Below, in pieces: positions 1-8,933 of a stretch of 48,541 bases of DNA. The DNA is from Gammaproteobacteria bacterium (GTDB lineage: Bacteria; Pseudomonadota; Gammaproteobacteria; Burkholderiales; Burkholderiaceae_D). The DNA is taken from NCBI GenBank assembly GCA_903970185.1, contig CAJCIC010000058.1:1-48541 (forward strand), written 5' to 3'. The position numbers were made by a program, and so were the translations under genes. Under the pieces are notes generated by a model, which was not told the origin of the DNA, searched no databases, and worked only from the letters and a program-made list of their open reading frames with translations. The first letter of the stretch is position 1. Every line of letters begins with the position of its first letter.

Positions 1-3000
1 GCCTGCTGAAGCGACTATATTGATGAGCATCGCCTTGCTGTCAACGGTGCCCAACACCGCCATTTTGAACCCACCCTCTTCAACCGCAATCTGGCACGCT
101 TCGTTGAAAAGCGTGGCGCGGTCGCGAGCGCGAACAATCAACGTATTGATGCCACTCAATACGGCATAGACGCGATTCAGATACCTTATTTTATTCTCAG
201 CGTGTCTTTGGTCAGTTATGTCTTGAATCATTACGACTACGCCGATGATGTCACCACGGTGGTCGCGATACGGAACCTTATCGGTTCGCACCCAATTCTC
301 CACGCCATCGACGCTACGCAGTACTTCAACTATGCCTGTCTTGGGCACGCCGGATTGCATCACTTCCAAGTCGTCCGCGAAATACTTTTCAGCTTCAACC
401 GGATAGATTTCGCTGGCGGATTTCCCTTCCATTTCTGCGACTGAAAGTCCTGCGGACTCGGAGAGTCGCTTGTTGACGCGCAGGAAAACGTTTTTCGTGT
501 CCTTGAAGCAAATCATTGCGGGAATCAGGTCAAATAGCGTCCGCAGTTCGATCTGTGCGGCGCTGCGTTCCTGCTCAAGTACCTGTGCATCCAATGCAAA
601 CGAAACGGCTTCCGCGACGGAGTCCATCAGCCGAATTTCGTCGTCTTGAAAGTAATCTACTTCTGCGGCGTACATTTCGAGCACAGCAATGATTGCGCCG
701 TTTTGACGGAGCGGAAAGGCGGCATTTGCCTTGAAGCCGCGCTTTCTTGCTGAAACGTGCCACGGCTTCATGCGGGCTGCGTTCGCAATGTCATTACAGT
801 AGTCATGTCGACCTGTCCGCAGGACAGTGCCTACCGTTCCTTGACTTAGGGGGCCATCGTCAGTCGGAATCTTACTGACTGACTCATCTAGGTATTCCAG
901 TCCCACACCGTATGACGAGATCGGCATAGCCTGCCTGGACGTCTCGTCAACGCCCGCGACGTAGCTCATACGAAACAGCCCGTCGTCAACCAGAATTCGG
1001 CAGACGGCATCGAAAAGCACCGCACGTTCGTGGGTCCGCACGATTACCTCGCCCACCTTGCTAAGAACCGTGTGCAATCGATTCAAACGGCGCAGCTTGC
1101 CTTCTGCTTGCTTGCGCACGGTAATATCCTGAAATACCGTGACGGAGTGTTCAGCGCTGCCCGTCGGTTTTCGTTCAAGGTTGGATACGAGGTTGATCCA
1201 GGCGACGTCCCCGCTTTTCTGAAAAAATCGACCTTCGGTAGAGTATGATTTCATCTCCCCCGACAAGAGCGCATCGTGTGTTTTCGAGTGCTCGAGGCGA
1301 TCTTCGGGTGTCATCAAATCTGTGTAGCGGGTACCTATCAGCTCGTCTCGCGCGAAGCCAAGAATCGCGCAGAGTTTGTCGTTCACGCGTACGAAGCGTC
1401 CGTTCGCCGACACGAGGGCAATGCCAACGGCCGCCTGCTCAAACGTACTCCTGAAGCGAGCTTCGCTTTCGGCGAGTTTGGACTGCGCAAGCACCCGAGT
1501 GGTGATATCACTGTGCGCAATCGTTACCCGCACAGGCCCCTCCCCGTGGAATCGCGTTACCTTGCACAGGTACCAGATTTCGGTATTGTTCGAGCAAGAC
1601 GCGTATTCCAGCGAGAACGTGTCCTGCTCGCCTTCAATCACGCTACGCACACCAATTGCAATGGCATGTGCTGAATCCGCGTTGATTAGCTGAGAGTTTT
1701 CGCATGCCTCGATGTAGTTGGCGCCAGGTCCAAGGGACTGAAAGATTGCTCCGCTGGCGCCCTCGGAATCGGCCCAGGCCTTGTTGACTGTAAGAATGGT
1801 GCCAGCCTCATCAATGACGCAGAGGAGTTGCGACAACGAATCAATGGTCGCCCGGGCGAAGCGTTCCGACTCTTCTTTCTGATATTCCAGACGCTTTTGT
1901 ATTTCGATGTTCGCTATCGCGAAAGCGATGTCATCACCGAGTTCCGTGAGCAATCTGACTTCGTCATCGTCGAAGAAGCCGGTCTCTCCTGCATGCAGAG
2001 TGAATACTGCATATACCTTACCTTCGACAGTGAGCGGAATGCTCAGTATCGAATGAATGCCGCGCTTCGTGAGTACCTTTTTGAGCCTGATGCGGGGATC
2101 ACTGTGGACGTCATTGATGATTACAGGACGTTGCGACAGCGCCGCAGTTACCGCCGGCCCATGGCCGAGACGCGCGTTTTCACGCAAGGACATACGTTCG
2201 CGGACTTCATCGATGTAACCGCTGTCAGCTCCTGCTGACGCCACCACCCGTACGCACATTTCCTCTCGCTCAACAATCCCGACATAGGCCATGCGGAAGC
2301 CGCCTTTTTCTACCGCGATGGTGCATGCCCCAGTGAAGAGATCATCGAGATTCGTGACGCGGACGATGAGGGTATTGATGCCACTCAATACGGCATACAC
2401 GCGGTTGAGGAACTTCAGCCGCAATTCCGCCTGCCGGCTCTCCGTGATGTCGCGAACCATCGCGATCAGACCAATGACTTTTCCCTGAGCGTCGCTGTAG
2501 GGAATCTTGTCGGTCTGGACCCACAGGTCGCCACTTGGCGAGCCATTGAGCCGCTCAACAATTCCCAGCTTGGGTTGACCGGTCCGGATGACTTCCAGAT
2601 CGTCAGCAAAATACTTCTTGGCCTGGGTGGGGAACAGGTCGAAGGCCGACTTCCCTTCCAATTCCTCTACGGACTTGCCCAGTGTATCCGCGAGTCGCCG
2701 GTTCACCCGCAAGAAGCCATTTTCGGTATTCTTGATGCAAAGCATTGCCGGCACCAGATCAAATAGCGCGCGAAGTTCGCTCTGCTGGCGATGCATCAAT
2801 TCATCCGCGATTCGTCTTTCGTCTTCGAGCGCGAGTGTTTCGAGCGCAAATGACAGGCTCGAAGCCACGGCATCCATGAGGCGAAGCTCATCGTCAAGGA
2901 AGTAGTCCACTTCGCCCGCGTACATCACCAGCACGGCGACAATGCTTCCACGGAGAAAGAGGGGAAAGGACGCATTGGAGAGTAACCCGTTCCTCGCGGT

Positions 3001-4929
3001 TGCCTCATGCCAGGGTTGCATCCGGTCTGTCTGCGCGATGTTGTTGCAGTAATCGTGAGCGCCGGTACGCAATGCCGTGCCTAACGTACCCTGCCCGAGC
3101 GGCCCGCCATCCATGGGAATGATGCTCGTGGGCTGGCGCACGTACTCGAGTCCCTGCCCCCAGTAGGCCGCCGGCCGCACAACTCGCGCCTCGTTATCGA
3201 CGATACCAATGTAGGCCATGCGGAGTTGGCCCTGATTGACCACAATCCGGCACGTCGCGTCAAAGAGTGGCTGCCGCTCGCGTGTTCGCACAATCGTGTC
3301 GCTGACGCTACTTAGGACAGAGTGCAGCCGATTGAGTCGGTGCAACCGGAACTCGGCAAGCTTGCGGCTGGAAATTTCCTCGAAAACGGAGACGAAGTAA
3401 CGTGGCTCACCGCCGGAAGCGCGCTCGATGCTGGTGACCAGGTTGATCCAGATTATTTCCCCGTCCTCTCTGACAAATCTTCGTTCACAGGCGTCGGTAT
3501 CCTGCTCACCGGCGAGGATTCCCGCGCGCGATTTGAGATAGCCGGCTCGATCGTCTGCCACCATCAGATCCAGAAAACGCATATTCGAAAAAGCTTCCCG
3601 CGCGTAGCCGAAAATCGTGCACAGCTTGCTGTTGACAAGCACAAAGCACCCTTCGAGGGAAATATGCGCGATTCCCACCGCAGCCTGCTCAAATGTGCCG
3701 CGAAATCGCGTCTCGCTTTCGCGTAGATTGTTTAGCGCGCGAACCCGACTGGTGACGTCGGTGTGTACGATGGTGGTGCGTACCGGATCGGCTCCGTGAA
3801 ATCGCGTCACTCGGCTGCGGAGCCAGCGCTTTACGTCTTTTGTCTGAACGGCGTATTCAAGTGTGAAGAACTCACGACTGCCGGAAATGACTTTGCGTAT
3901 ACCAGCGGCGAATTCGCGTGCGGGAGCAAGGTCCGCACCCTTGGCGAGTTCGCACGTATCAAGGTAGTTTGCCCCGAGCACGGCATGTGCGAGGTAGGAT
4001 CCTTCTAAATTCGAAATTCTCGGCCACGCTCTATTGACAGCTAGGATTGTCCCTGCCTCGTCAATGACACAAATTGGTTGCGCAAGCGAGTCGATTGTCG
4101 ATTGCGCGAATTGCCGCGATGCCTCTCGAGCCTGTTCTGCGCTCTTGCGAACGCTAATGTCAAGCATTGTGGCAACCAGGTGCGATTCTTCACCGGATAC
4201 TGGGGATGCAACAAGGGAGGCCGTCACCTCAGCCCATACGATCGTGCCGTCTGGGCGTTGATAGCGCTTCTCCAAGGGCTGCACGGTAACCTGGCCACCG
4301 CCCAGCAGGGCATCGCGCAATGAGGCTGATACGGCCACGTCATCGGGATAGGTCACATCAGCGACCGACATTCCCAGCAGTTCCTCGCGGTTGCGGCCGA
4401 GCATGCGGCAAAGCGTATCGTTTACGGCCTTGTATCGCCAATCCAACGATACGATTCCAATTCCGCACGCGGCCTGCTCAAAAATCTGTCTGTGGATTTC
4501 TCCCTCTCGCAGGCGGTCGAGTTCTAGCCGTCTCACCTCGGCTCGAGCGCGTTTGCGCTCGAGAGCAGCGGAGATCGCCGGGCCAAGGCGCAAAATGCGA
4601 TCCTTGAGGAGATAGTCGTCAGCACCCATTCTCATTGCTTCGACCGCTTCATCTTCCCCGAGGGTGCCCGAAACGAGGATGAAAGGAATATCCCGGTCGC
4701 TTTTCTTCAATAGCTCGAGCGCCCGCAGTCCGGAAAATCGGGGCAGGGCATAGTCTGCAAGGATGATGTCTGGCTCACTTTCCAGCGCCGAGAGGAAATC
4801 GGTCTCGGTGTCGACCCGCTGCCATTGCGCAAGATAGCCATTGTTCGATAGCTCATGCGCGAGTAGCTCCGTGTCGTGCCGACGGTCCTCGACATTTAGA
4901 ACACGGAGCGATTTTTCCGCGAAAGTCAT
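1..4929 (-). CDS. Giant REC-PAS-GAF sensor protein, 3' end beyond window
   Basis: The frame starting with ATG at 4929 has no stop down to base 1, giving at least 1643 residues; the C-terminal output domain is outside the window. Residues 1-120 are a receiver domain with phosphoacceptor D59 (LADY), S87 and K109. Then follow PAS (about 149-255), PAS (278-395), PAS (411-525), GAF (527-705), PAS (716-836), GAF (838-1024), PAS (1028-1150), PAS (1163-1275), GAF (1276-1455), PAS (1467-1585) and the start of a fourth GAF. The block PAS-PAS-GAF-PAS-GAF occurs twice with an offset of 750, then 743, residues. No membrane segment is visible, so it is probably cytoplasmic. A GGDEF/EAL or kinase output is typical for such proteins but cannot be seen. 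It lies downstream of a histidine kinase gene that could phosphorylate D59. Start context has AGGTGG upstream. Confidence 0.9.
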   Translation of the reverse strand, partial: MTFAEKSLRVLNVEDRRHDTELLAHELSNNGYLAQWQRVDTETDFLSALESEPDIILADYALPRFSGLRALELLKKSDRDIPFILVSGTLGEDEAVEAMRMGADDYLLKDRILRLGPAISAALERKRARAEVRRLELDRLREGEIHRQIFEQAACGIGIVSLDWRYKAVNDTLCRMLGRNREELLGMSVADVTYPDDVAVSASLRDALLGGGQVTVQPLEKRYQRPDGTIVWAEVTASLVASPVSGEESHLVATMLDISVRKSAEQAREASRQFAQSTIDSLAQPICVIDEAGTILAVNRAWPRISNLEGSYLAHAVLGANYLDTCELAKGADLAPAREFAAGIRKVISGSREFFTLEYAVQTKDVKRWLRSRVTRFHGADPVRTTIVHTDVTSRVRALNNLRESETRFRGTFEQAAVGIAHISLEGCFVLVNSKLCTIFGYAREAFSNMRFLDLMVADDRAGYLKSRAGILAGEQDTDACERRFVREDGEIIWINLVTSIERASGGEPRYFVSVFEEISSRKLAEFRLHRLNRLHSVLSSVSDTIVRTRERQPLFDATCRIVVNQGQLRMAYIGIVDNEARVVRPAAYWGQGLEYVRQPTSIIPMDGGPLGQGTLGTALRTGAHDYCNNIAQTDRMQPWHEATARNGLLSNASFPLFLRGSIVAVLVMYAGEVDYFLDDELRLMDAVASSLSFALETLALEDERRIADELMHRQQSELRALFDLVPAMLCIKNTENGFLRVNRRLADTLGKSVEELEGKSAFDLFPTQAKKYFADDLEVIRTGQPKLGIVERLNGSPSGDLWVQTDKIPYSDAQGKVIGLIAMVRDITESRQAELRLKFLNRVYAVLSGINTLIVRVTNLDDLFTGACTIAVEKGGFRMAYVGIVEREEMCVRVVASAGADSGYIDEVRERMSLRENARLGHGPAVTAALSQRPVIINDVHSDPRIRLKKVLTKRGIHSILSIPLTVEGKVYAVFTLHAGETGFFDDDEVRLLTELGDDIAFAIANIEIQKRLEYQKEESERFARATIDSLSQLLCVIDEAGTILTVNKAWADSEGASGAIFQSLGPGANYIEACENSQLINADSAHAIAIGVRSVIEGEQDTFSLEYASCSNNTEIWYLCKVTRFHGEGPVRVTIAHSDITTRVLAQSKLAESEARFRSTFEQAAVGIALVSANGRFVRVNDKLCAILGFARDELIGTRYTDLMTPEDRLEHSKTHDALLSGEMKSYSTEGRFFQKSGDVAWINLVSNLERKPTGSAEHSVTVFQDITVRKQAEGKLRRLNRLHTVLSKVGEVIVRTHERAVLFDAVCRILVDDGLFRMSYVAGVDETSRQAMPISSYGVGLEYLDESVSKIPTDDGPLSQGTVGTVLRTGRHDYCNDIANAARMKPWHVSARKRGFKANAAFPLRQNGAIIAVLEMYAAEVDYFQDDEIRLMDSVAEAVSFALDAQVLEQERSAAQIELRTLFDLIPAMICFKDTKNVFLRVNKRLSESAGLSVAEMEGKSASEIYPVEAEKYFADDLEVMQSGVPKTGIVEVLRSVDGVENWVRTDKVPYRDHRGDIIGVVVMIQDITDQRHAENKIRYLNRVYAVLSGINTLIVRARDRATLFNEACQIAVEEGGFKMAVLGTVDSKAMLINIVASAG

Positions 4930-5243
4930 GGCCACCTGCTATCGCGTTGATGCAGGAGATTGAACGGCAACCCGGATTCATGGGCCTGTCGGACAACTTG
5001 ATTAGATGCGACCGGCGGCTTCATCAACAATCTAGTGGCTGCGGCGTCGGCGCTCAGGACAAGGTCCTCCCTGGTTAACCCGTAGAAATGGCCGCTGGAG
5101 ATCGTCTGAACCACGTGGAGTGGCTGGTCTGCGTCGGCACCGCGTACGCACGACTGCAGGGCAATTCGGGATCGGGAATCACCCGATACGGCTCGGGGAT
5201 CGCCAGCGCTCTTTACGAGCTTCGAATCAAGTACGCTGAGCAT
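4926..5243 (-). CDS. Possible small hypothetical protein between kinase and giant sensor
   Basis: A 105-codon frame fills the gap between the histidine kinase and the REC-PAS-GAF gene. Its ATG lies 17 bases inside the kinase end, and its TGA overlaps the ATG of the next gene (ATGA), an arrangement typical of translational coupling. I do not recognise the protein: no receiver motif, signal peptide or membrane segment. There is no good ribosome binding site before the ATG, and in GC-rich DNA a frame of this length can arise by chance. It may equally be untranslated spacer. Confidence 0.3.
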   Translation of the reverse strand: MLSVLDSKLVKSAGDPRAVSGDSRSRIALQSCVRGADADQPLHVVQTISSGHFYGLTREDLVLSADAAATRLLMKPPVASNQVVRQAHESGLPFNLLHQRDSRWP

Positions 5244-6141
5244 GATGTGCCGGATCTATACTGTCCGGGAAGCTGGCAGACTTCAAGCGCACATGAAATG
5301 TGCTTCCCGCGCCCAATTGCGACTCGACCCACACCGTACCACCCTGAAGTTGGACCGCCTTTGCGACAACAGCGAGACCGACACCCGAGCCGGGATACTC
5401 GTCCTGGTTGTGCAATCTTTGAAACACCTCGAAGATTCGTCCAAAGTGCGTCGGCTCTATCCCGATGCCGCGATCGCGTACGCTTACCTCGGTGAATTCA
5501 CCATCGACACGCCACTCGAGCGTGATGTGCGGTGGCACATCAGGTCCACAGTAAGTCATTGCATTGTCGAAGAGATTGCTGAATATCTGCGAGAGCAATG
5601 TCGGATCACCCATGACCGTGGGTAGATCCTCTGCCACTTCGATGCGTGCGCCAACCTCCCGCGCGCGAATGCTGAGATCACGCTGCACCACTTGCAGGAT
5701 TTCCGAAAGATCGACCGGAATGAGATGGATGGCGGAGCGACCTACTCGCGAATACTCTAGAAGGTCATCAATCAACTTTCCCATGTACGTGCTTGCCTCG
5801 ACAATGTTGGCAAGCAGGTGACGTCCGTGTTCATCCAGCGCGTGACGCTGGGTCTTAGAGAGGATTTGCGCAAAGCCAGAGATCGCCCTAAGCGGAGCGC
5901 GCAAGTCATGGGAGACGGAATAACTAAAGGACTCGAGTTGTTGCGCGCGTGCTGCGAGGTCGGTCGCCCGGTCAGCCAATTCGTTTGCGGATTCAGGCAC
6001 GCTCGGTGCGTCGGCGAGTCCGCGCGCAAGACTCTGATCTGATTCGCGCGATGAGATCACCTCCCGCGAGTCCTGCTCTGCGGTTCTTGCAGAACCTTGC
6101 AGGCTCGCGATTCGAGCCTGTGCTGCTGTGTCATCGCCCAA
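5227..6141 (-). CDS. Sensor-less soluble histidine kinase
   Basis: A 304-residue protein with a short N-terminal region that looks coiled (about 50-70), a HisKA domain with the phosphorylated histidine at H78 in SVSHDLRAPL, and a HATPase_c domain with N box (FSNLFDNA), G1 box (DRGIGIEP) and G2 box (GSGVGLAVV). There is no membrane segment and no PAS or GAF domain, so the signal must come from a partner. The H-box type resembles phytochrome-like and other cytoplasmic kinases that pair with stand-alone receivers. The obvious partner is the REC-headed multi-PAS protein downstream on the same strand. This is inference from neighbourhood. Confidence 0.92.
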   Translation of the reverse strand: MGDDTAAQARIASLQGSARTAEQDSREVISSRESDQSLARGLADAPSVPESANELADRATDLAARAQQLESFSYSVSHDLRAPLRAISGFAQILSKTQRHALDEHGRHLLANIVEASTYMGKLIDDLLEYSRVGRSAIHLIPVDLSEILQVVQRDLSIRAREVGARIEVAEDLPTVMGDPTLLSQIFSNLFDNAMTYCGPDVPPHITLEWRVDGEFTEVSVRDRGIGIEPTHFGRIFEVFQRLHNQDEYPGSGVGLAVVAKAVQLQGGTVWVESQLGAGSTFHVRLKSASFPDSIDPAHHAQRT

Positions 6142-6444
6142 GTTAAGTCCTACCCGAGATTTTCGCGAGGTCTTGCGGCTGAACGTCCTGCAATTGCTCA
6201 GCAGTCACCGCGAAGGCCAACATCGCTCACGATCGCGATTGCAAGATCTTCGCGCGTATCACCTCGCGGTACGTTCGCAAGAACTGATTACTTAAGCAAG
6301 CGACAACACGCTTTTTGCAAAATCGTGCGACGCGCCGTAGCAAGATATTGATACTGCTTCAGCGCTTTTGTGGATGCCGCGCCGCCAAATTGAAAACATG
6401 CGCGCCGCGGGCATTGATGCCCCGTATTCGGTGTACATTCGGCC
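6142..6444. other. Divergent intergenic region, kinase / AraC regulator
   Basis: This 303-base stretch separates the divergent kinase and AraC-type genes and must carry both promoters. I see no convincing -35/-10 pair, operator or RNA gene in it. The sequence just before the AraC start at 6445 lacks a clear Shine-Dalgarno motif. Confidence 0.5.
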
Positions 6445-7338
6445 ATGGGCATAGAAGGTGTAGTAGGCACTACAGCGATCCACGACAGCATCACTTTCAC
6501 GCCCCCTGATTCAATGATCAGCCAAGCCTATGAATGTGGCGGCTTGTTAGTCGAATCACTGGTGTCAAGAAATACGGCGCCGTATTCCTATTACGCAAAT
6601 CCTTCTCGCCCCCTGTTCGTTTTCATTGAAAGATCAGAGCGTACTGAGGGTGAGACGCGGGTCGACGGTTTGCCATCCTCTGCGCGCAGAAATCTCAGTG
6701 GCACGGTAATTGTTGTTCCTGCAGGGCATCGGTTGGAAGATTGGAGCGTTCCGCGCATACAAACCGAGGTCACACGCTTCCTCCTCGATTCCGACCTGGT
6801 AAGCGCCTTTTCGGAAACCCTCTCGGAATCCGAGAGGATCGACGCCCACCTCTTCATCGACTCCTCGAGCATCGAGGGTAACGCTCAAAAGCTACGGGGA
6901 CTGTCGCAAAGCAGTGACCCTGGCGACACCATGTACGCAAGCTCGCTGTCGGTTGTTCTACAGCATGAACTATTGCGGCTCGCCACCGGCAAGCAGCCAG
7001 CACGGCCGCTTAAAGGGCGCCTTGCTCCCTGGCAAGAAAAGCGCGTTCGCGAGTACATTGAAGAGCACTTGAGGAAGGGCATTCCGGTTGCAGCGCTCGC
7101 GCAAATCGTGGGGTTAAGTCAATCCCACTTCGCGCACGCATTCCGTATATCGTTTGGGCAGGCTCCGCATCAATACTTCAACAGCCGACGCATCGAAGCA
7201 GCGAAGACGCTTCTTGCCGGCAACGGGCTTACAGTTACCGAGATCGCGCATGATCTCGGCTATCACAATGTGAGTGCGTTTACGTCTTCGTTCAGAAGGT
7301 CAACCGGCCTGACGCCGTCGCAGTTTCGGCGCGGTTAG
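6445..7338 (+). CDS. AraC/XylS-family transcriptional regulator
   Basis: A 297-residue protein. The C-terminal ~100 residues hold the double helix-turn-helix of the family: the first in IPVAALAQIVGLSQSHFAHAF, the second in VTEIAHDLGYHNVSAF, ending in the usual GLTPSQFRR. The N-terminal ~190 residues match no ligand domain I can name. It is transcribed away from the histidine kinase and converges with the SOUL gene. No Shine-Dalgarno sequence precedes the ATG, so a start some codons later is possible. The regulated genes cannot be told from position alone. Confidence 0.9.
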   Translation: MGIEGVVGTTAIHDSITFTPPDSMISQAYECGGLLVESLVSRNTAPYSYYANPSRPLFVFIERSERTEGETRVDGLPSSARRNLSGTVIVVPAGHRLEDWSVPRIQTEVTRFLLDSDLVSAFSETLSESERIDAHLFIDSSSIEGNAQKLRGLSQSSDPGDTMYASSLSVVLQHELLRLATGKQPARPLKGRLAPWQEKRVREYIEEHLRKGIPVAALAQIVGLSQSHFAHAFRISFGQAPHQYFNSRRIEAAKTLLAGNGLTVTEIAHDLGYHNVSAFTSSFRRSTGLTPSQFRRG

Positions 7339-7372
7339 GTAGGTGGTTGGCGTCGGAGCAGTCGACGCTGCT

Positions 7373-7391
7373 GCCATCTTCGCAAGATGGC
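7373..7391. terminator. Hairpin between convergent AraC and SOUL genes
   Basis: GCCATCTT and AAGATGGC form a perfect 8-bp stem with a CGC loop, 35 bases past the AraC stop and 50 past the SOUL stop. It could act on both strands, but no U-tract follows on either, so an intrinsic terminator is not proven. Confidence 0.4.
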
Positions 7392-7440
7392 CACGATGCG
7401 TGCGGATGGAAGTCCCTGCTGCCTCGGCATCCTCCATCCA

Positions 7441-8067
7441 TCAACCTTCAATCTGGATCAGCACCTCGTTGCGCCGCATAAACCAGAGCGTCCACGGCGG
7501 ATTGTATTGAGCCAGCGACGGTGCCCCGACGGATCGAAGATGGTGCTCCTCGATCCATAGGTTCAGCTCGGCGGTCTTGGCTGCCACGTCATCTGGCGAC
7601 GCCAAACCTGAAAATCGCACAACCGCGAAGCGCGCTGGCGGCGCGATGCGCAAATGCACCCGAGCGTCTTTCGGCTCGGGTAACGTGTCCAGTGAATAGC
7701 CGCTTGGCATCGTGAAGCGCACCACCCACTCGTCGCCCTTCTGGGTCTGGATTACCGGCGCAGTCATTGCAATCTTTTCGTTGGTCGCTGGCTCCACTGT
7801 CGATGGCGGCACGGCGATGCCTTGTTTGCGCGTGTTGTCACCGAAGATATAGCCGGCAAGCACGCGAAAGCCCTTGTTGGCGGCGTCCTTCTGCTGCCCG
7901 GTGACGGTGACCTCTGCGACAACCAGCGCAGGGTAGTCGCGAATTTCAAATGAATTGTCGTTTAGCACCGTCTTAAACGGCGGCTCCTCGACTGCCATGG
8001 CTAAATCTCCAAGCAAGCTAAGCGTGAGTGCGACGAGGAAGGCATAGAGGGTACGTTGCATGGTCAT
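7441..8067 (-). CDS. Exported SOUL haem-binding family protein
   Basis: A 208-residue protein starting MTMQRTLYAFL with a typical Sec signal peptide cleaved near AMA-VEEP. The frame opens 13 codons further upstream, but the signal peptide supports the start at 8067. The mature part carries the SOUL signature: an N-terminal FEIRDYPALVVAEV strand, the central KIAMTAPVIQ motif, and a C-terminal NPPWTLWFMRRNEVLI segment. SOUL proteins bind haem or hydrophobic ligands; their bacterial role is poorly known. The gene stands alone, converging with the AraC regulator. Periplasmic location is inferred. Confidence 0.88.
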   Translation of the reverse strand: MTMQRTLYAFLVALTLSLLGDLAMAVEEPPFKTVLNDNSFEIRDYPALVVAEVTVTGQQKDAANKGFRVLAGYIFGDNTRKQGIAVPPSTVEPATNEKIAMTAPVIQTQKGDEWVVRFTMPSGYSLDTLPEPKDARVHLRIAPPARFAVVRFSGLASPDDVAAKTAELNLWIEEHHLRSVGAPSLAQYNPPWTLWFMRRNEVLIQIEG

Positions 8068-8235
8068 GTCGAGCGGCCTTCGCTGTGATGGGCCTCTACG
8101 TTGCAAACCAATTATCCATCATTGGACAAAGGCCGGATTTTCCAACCGCGCGCGATGCTTTTGTGTTCGAGCGAAGATTCCATCTCGAATTGGCGCACCT
8201 CAAACGCTGCCAACTAGCGCTGTCGGACGCAAGGC

Positions 8236-8745
8236 TCAGGTTGGTTTCGTTGTTGCTGCGTGACGCCGTAGAAGGAAGATCGATATCACCATGACGAGGA
8301 TCAGGCCGCCCAAAATACTCAGCTCGAGCATGGTTGCATTAAGCATGGCTTGCGAGTCAGGTGTCCACTTTCCTGGTTCATTGGCCTGCGATGATTCCAA
8401 TGTAATGACCAGAACCCGGCGAATCGATGCAATCAGCCCCACGATCAGAAAAGGTTCACAGACGAGTTCGCCTGAGCGAAACGACACGCGTACGGTGTGC
8501 AGGATTTCTACCACCATCAGCACAAACAGGAGCCGGTCAATCGCGAAGACCAATGAATCGGGAGTGCCATGGTTAAGCGCGGCATGCCACAAGGAGACTG
8601 CCGCACCCCCGATACCGACCACAGCCGCTACTGCCAACAAGATGCCGAGGACGATATAGATCAGGATTTCGGTCTGAACGAATGCGCCGCTGGCAAAACC
8701 CGTCGCCCGCTGCGCGACCGATTCATTGCTCCTGTCTAGTGCCAT
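8236..8745 (-). CDS. PsiE-family inner membrane protein
   Basis: A 169-residue protein with four predicted membrane helices (about 27-52, 67-90, 97-117 and 140-160) and the conserved stretch RLLFVLMVVEILHTVRVSF followed by EPFLIVGLIASIRRVLVITLE, which I recognise as the PsiE (phosphate-starvation-inducible) family. Its biochemical function is unknown in the family. A GAGGG ribosome binding site lies 6-7 bases before ATG 8745. It is separated from the SOUL gene by 168 bases and from the LysR gene by 188, so it is probably its own transcript. Confidence 0.85.
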   Translation of the reverse strand: MALDRSNESVAQRATGFASGAFVQTEILIYIVLGILLAVAAVVGIGGAAVSLWHAALNHGTPDSLVFAIDRLLFVLMVVEILHTVRVSFRSGELVCEPFLIVGLIASIRRVLVITLESSQANEPGKWTPDSQAMLNATMLELSILGGLILVMVISIFLLRRHAATTKPT

Positions 8746-8933
8746 CTCGCCCTCTCATTGGTGATCGTTCATTCATGCCCCCGAAATTCGGCCCTCTGGC
8801 AAGCGCTCAAAACCAGTTGATTGTGTGTCGGCCGTCGTCACCAAAGGATGAGACGCAGTGGACGTCGGTCTGGGCCCTGAATCGCGGGGGCGATGGCAAA
8901 GGATACCGCGCCTTGATCTAACGCCGCTGGTCT

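Noticed and set aside
1030..4615. Several plus-strand frames of 60-136 codons
   Set aside because: All lie opposite the continuous REC-PAS-GAF frame and resemble nothing.
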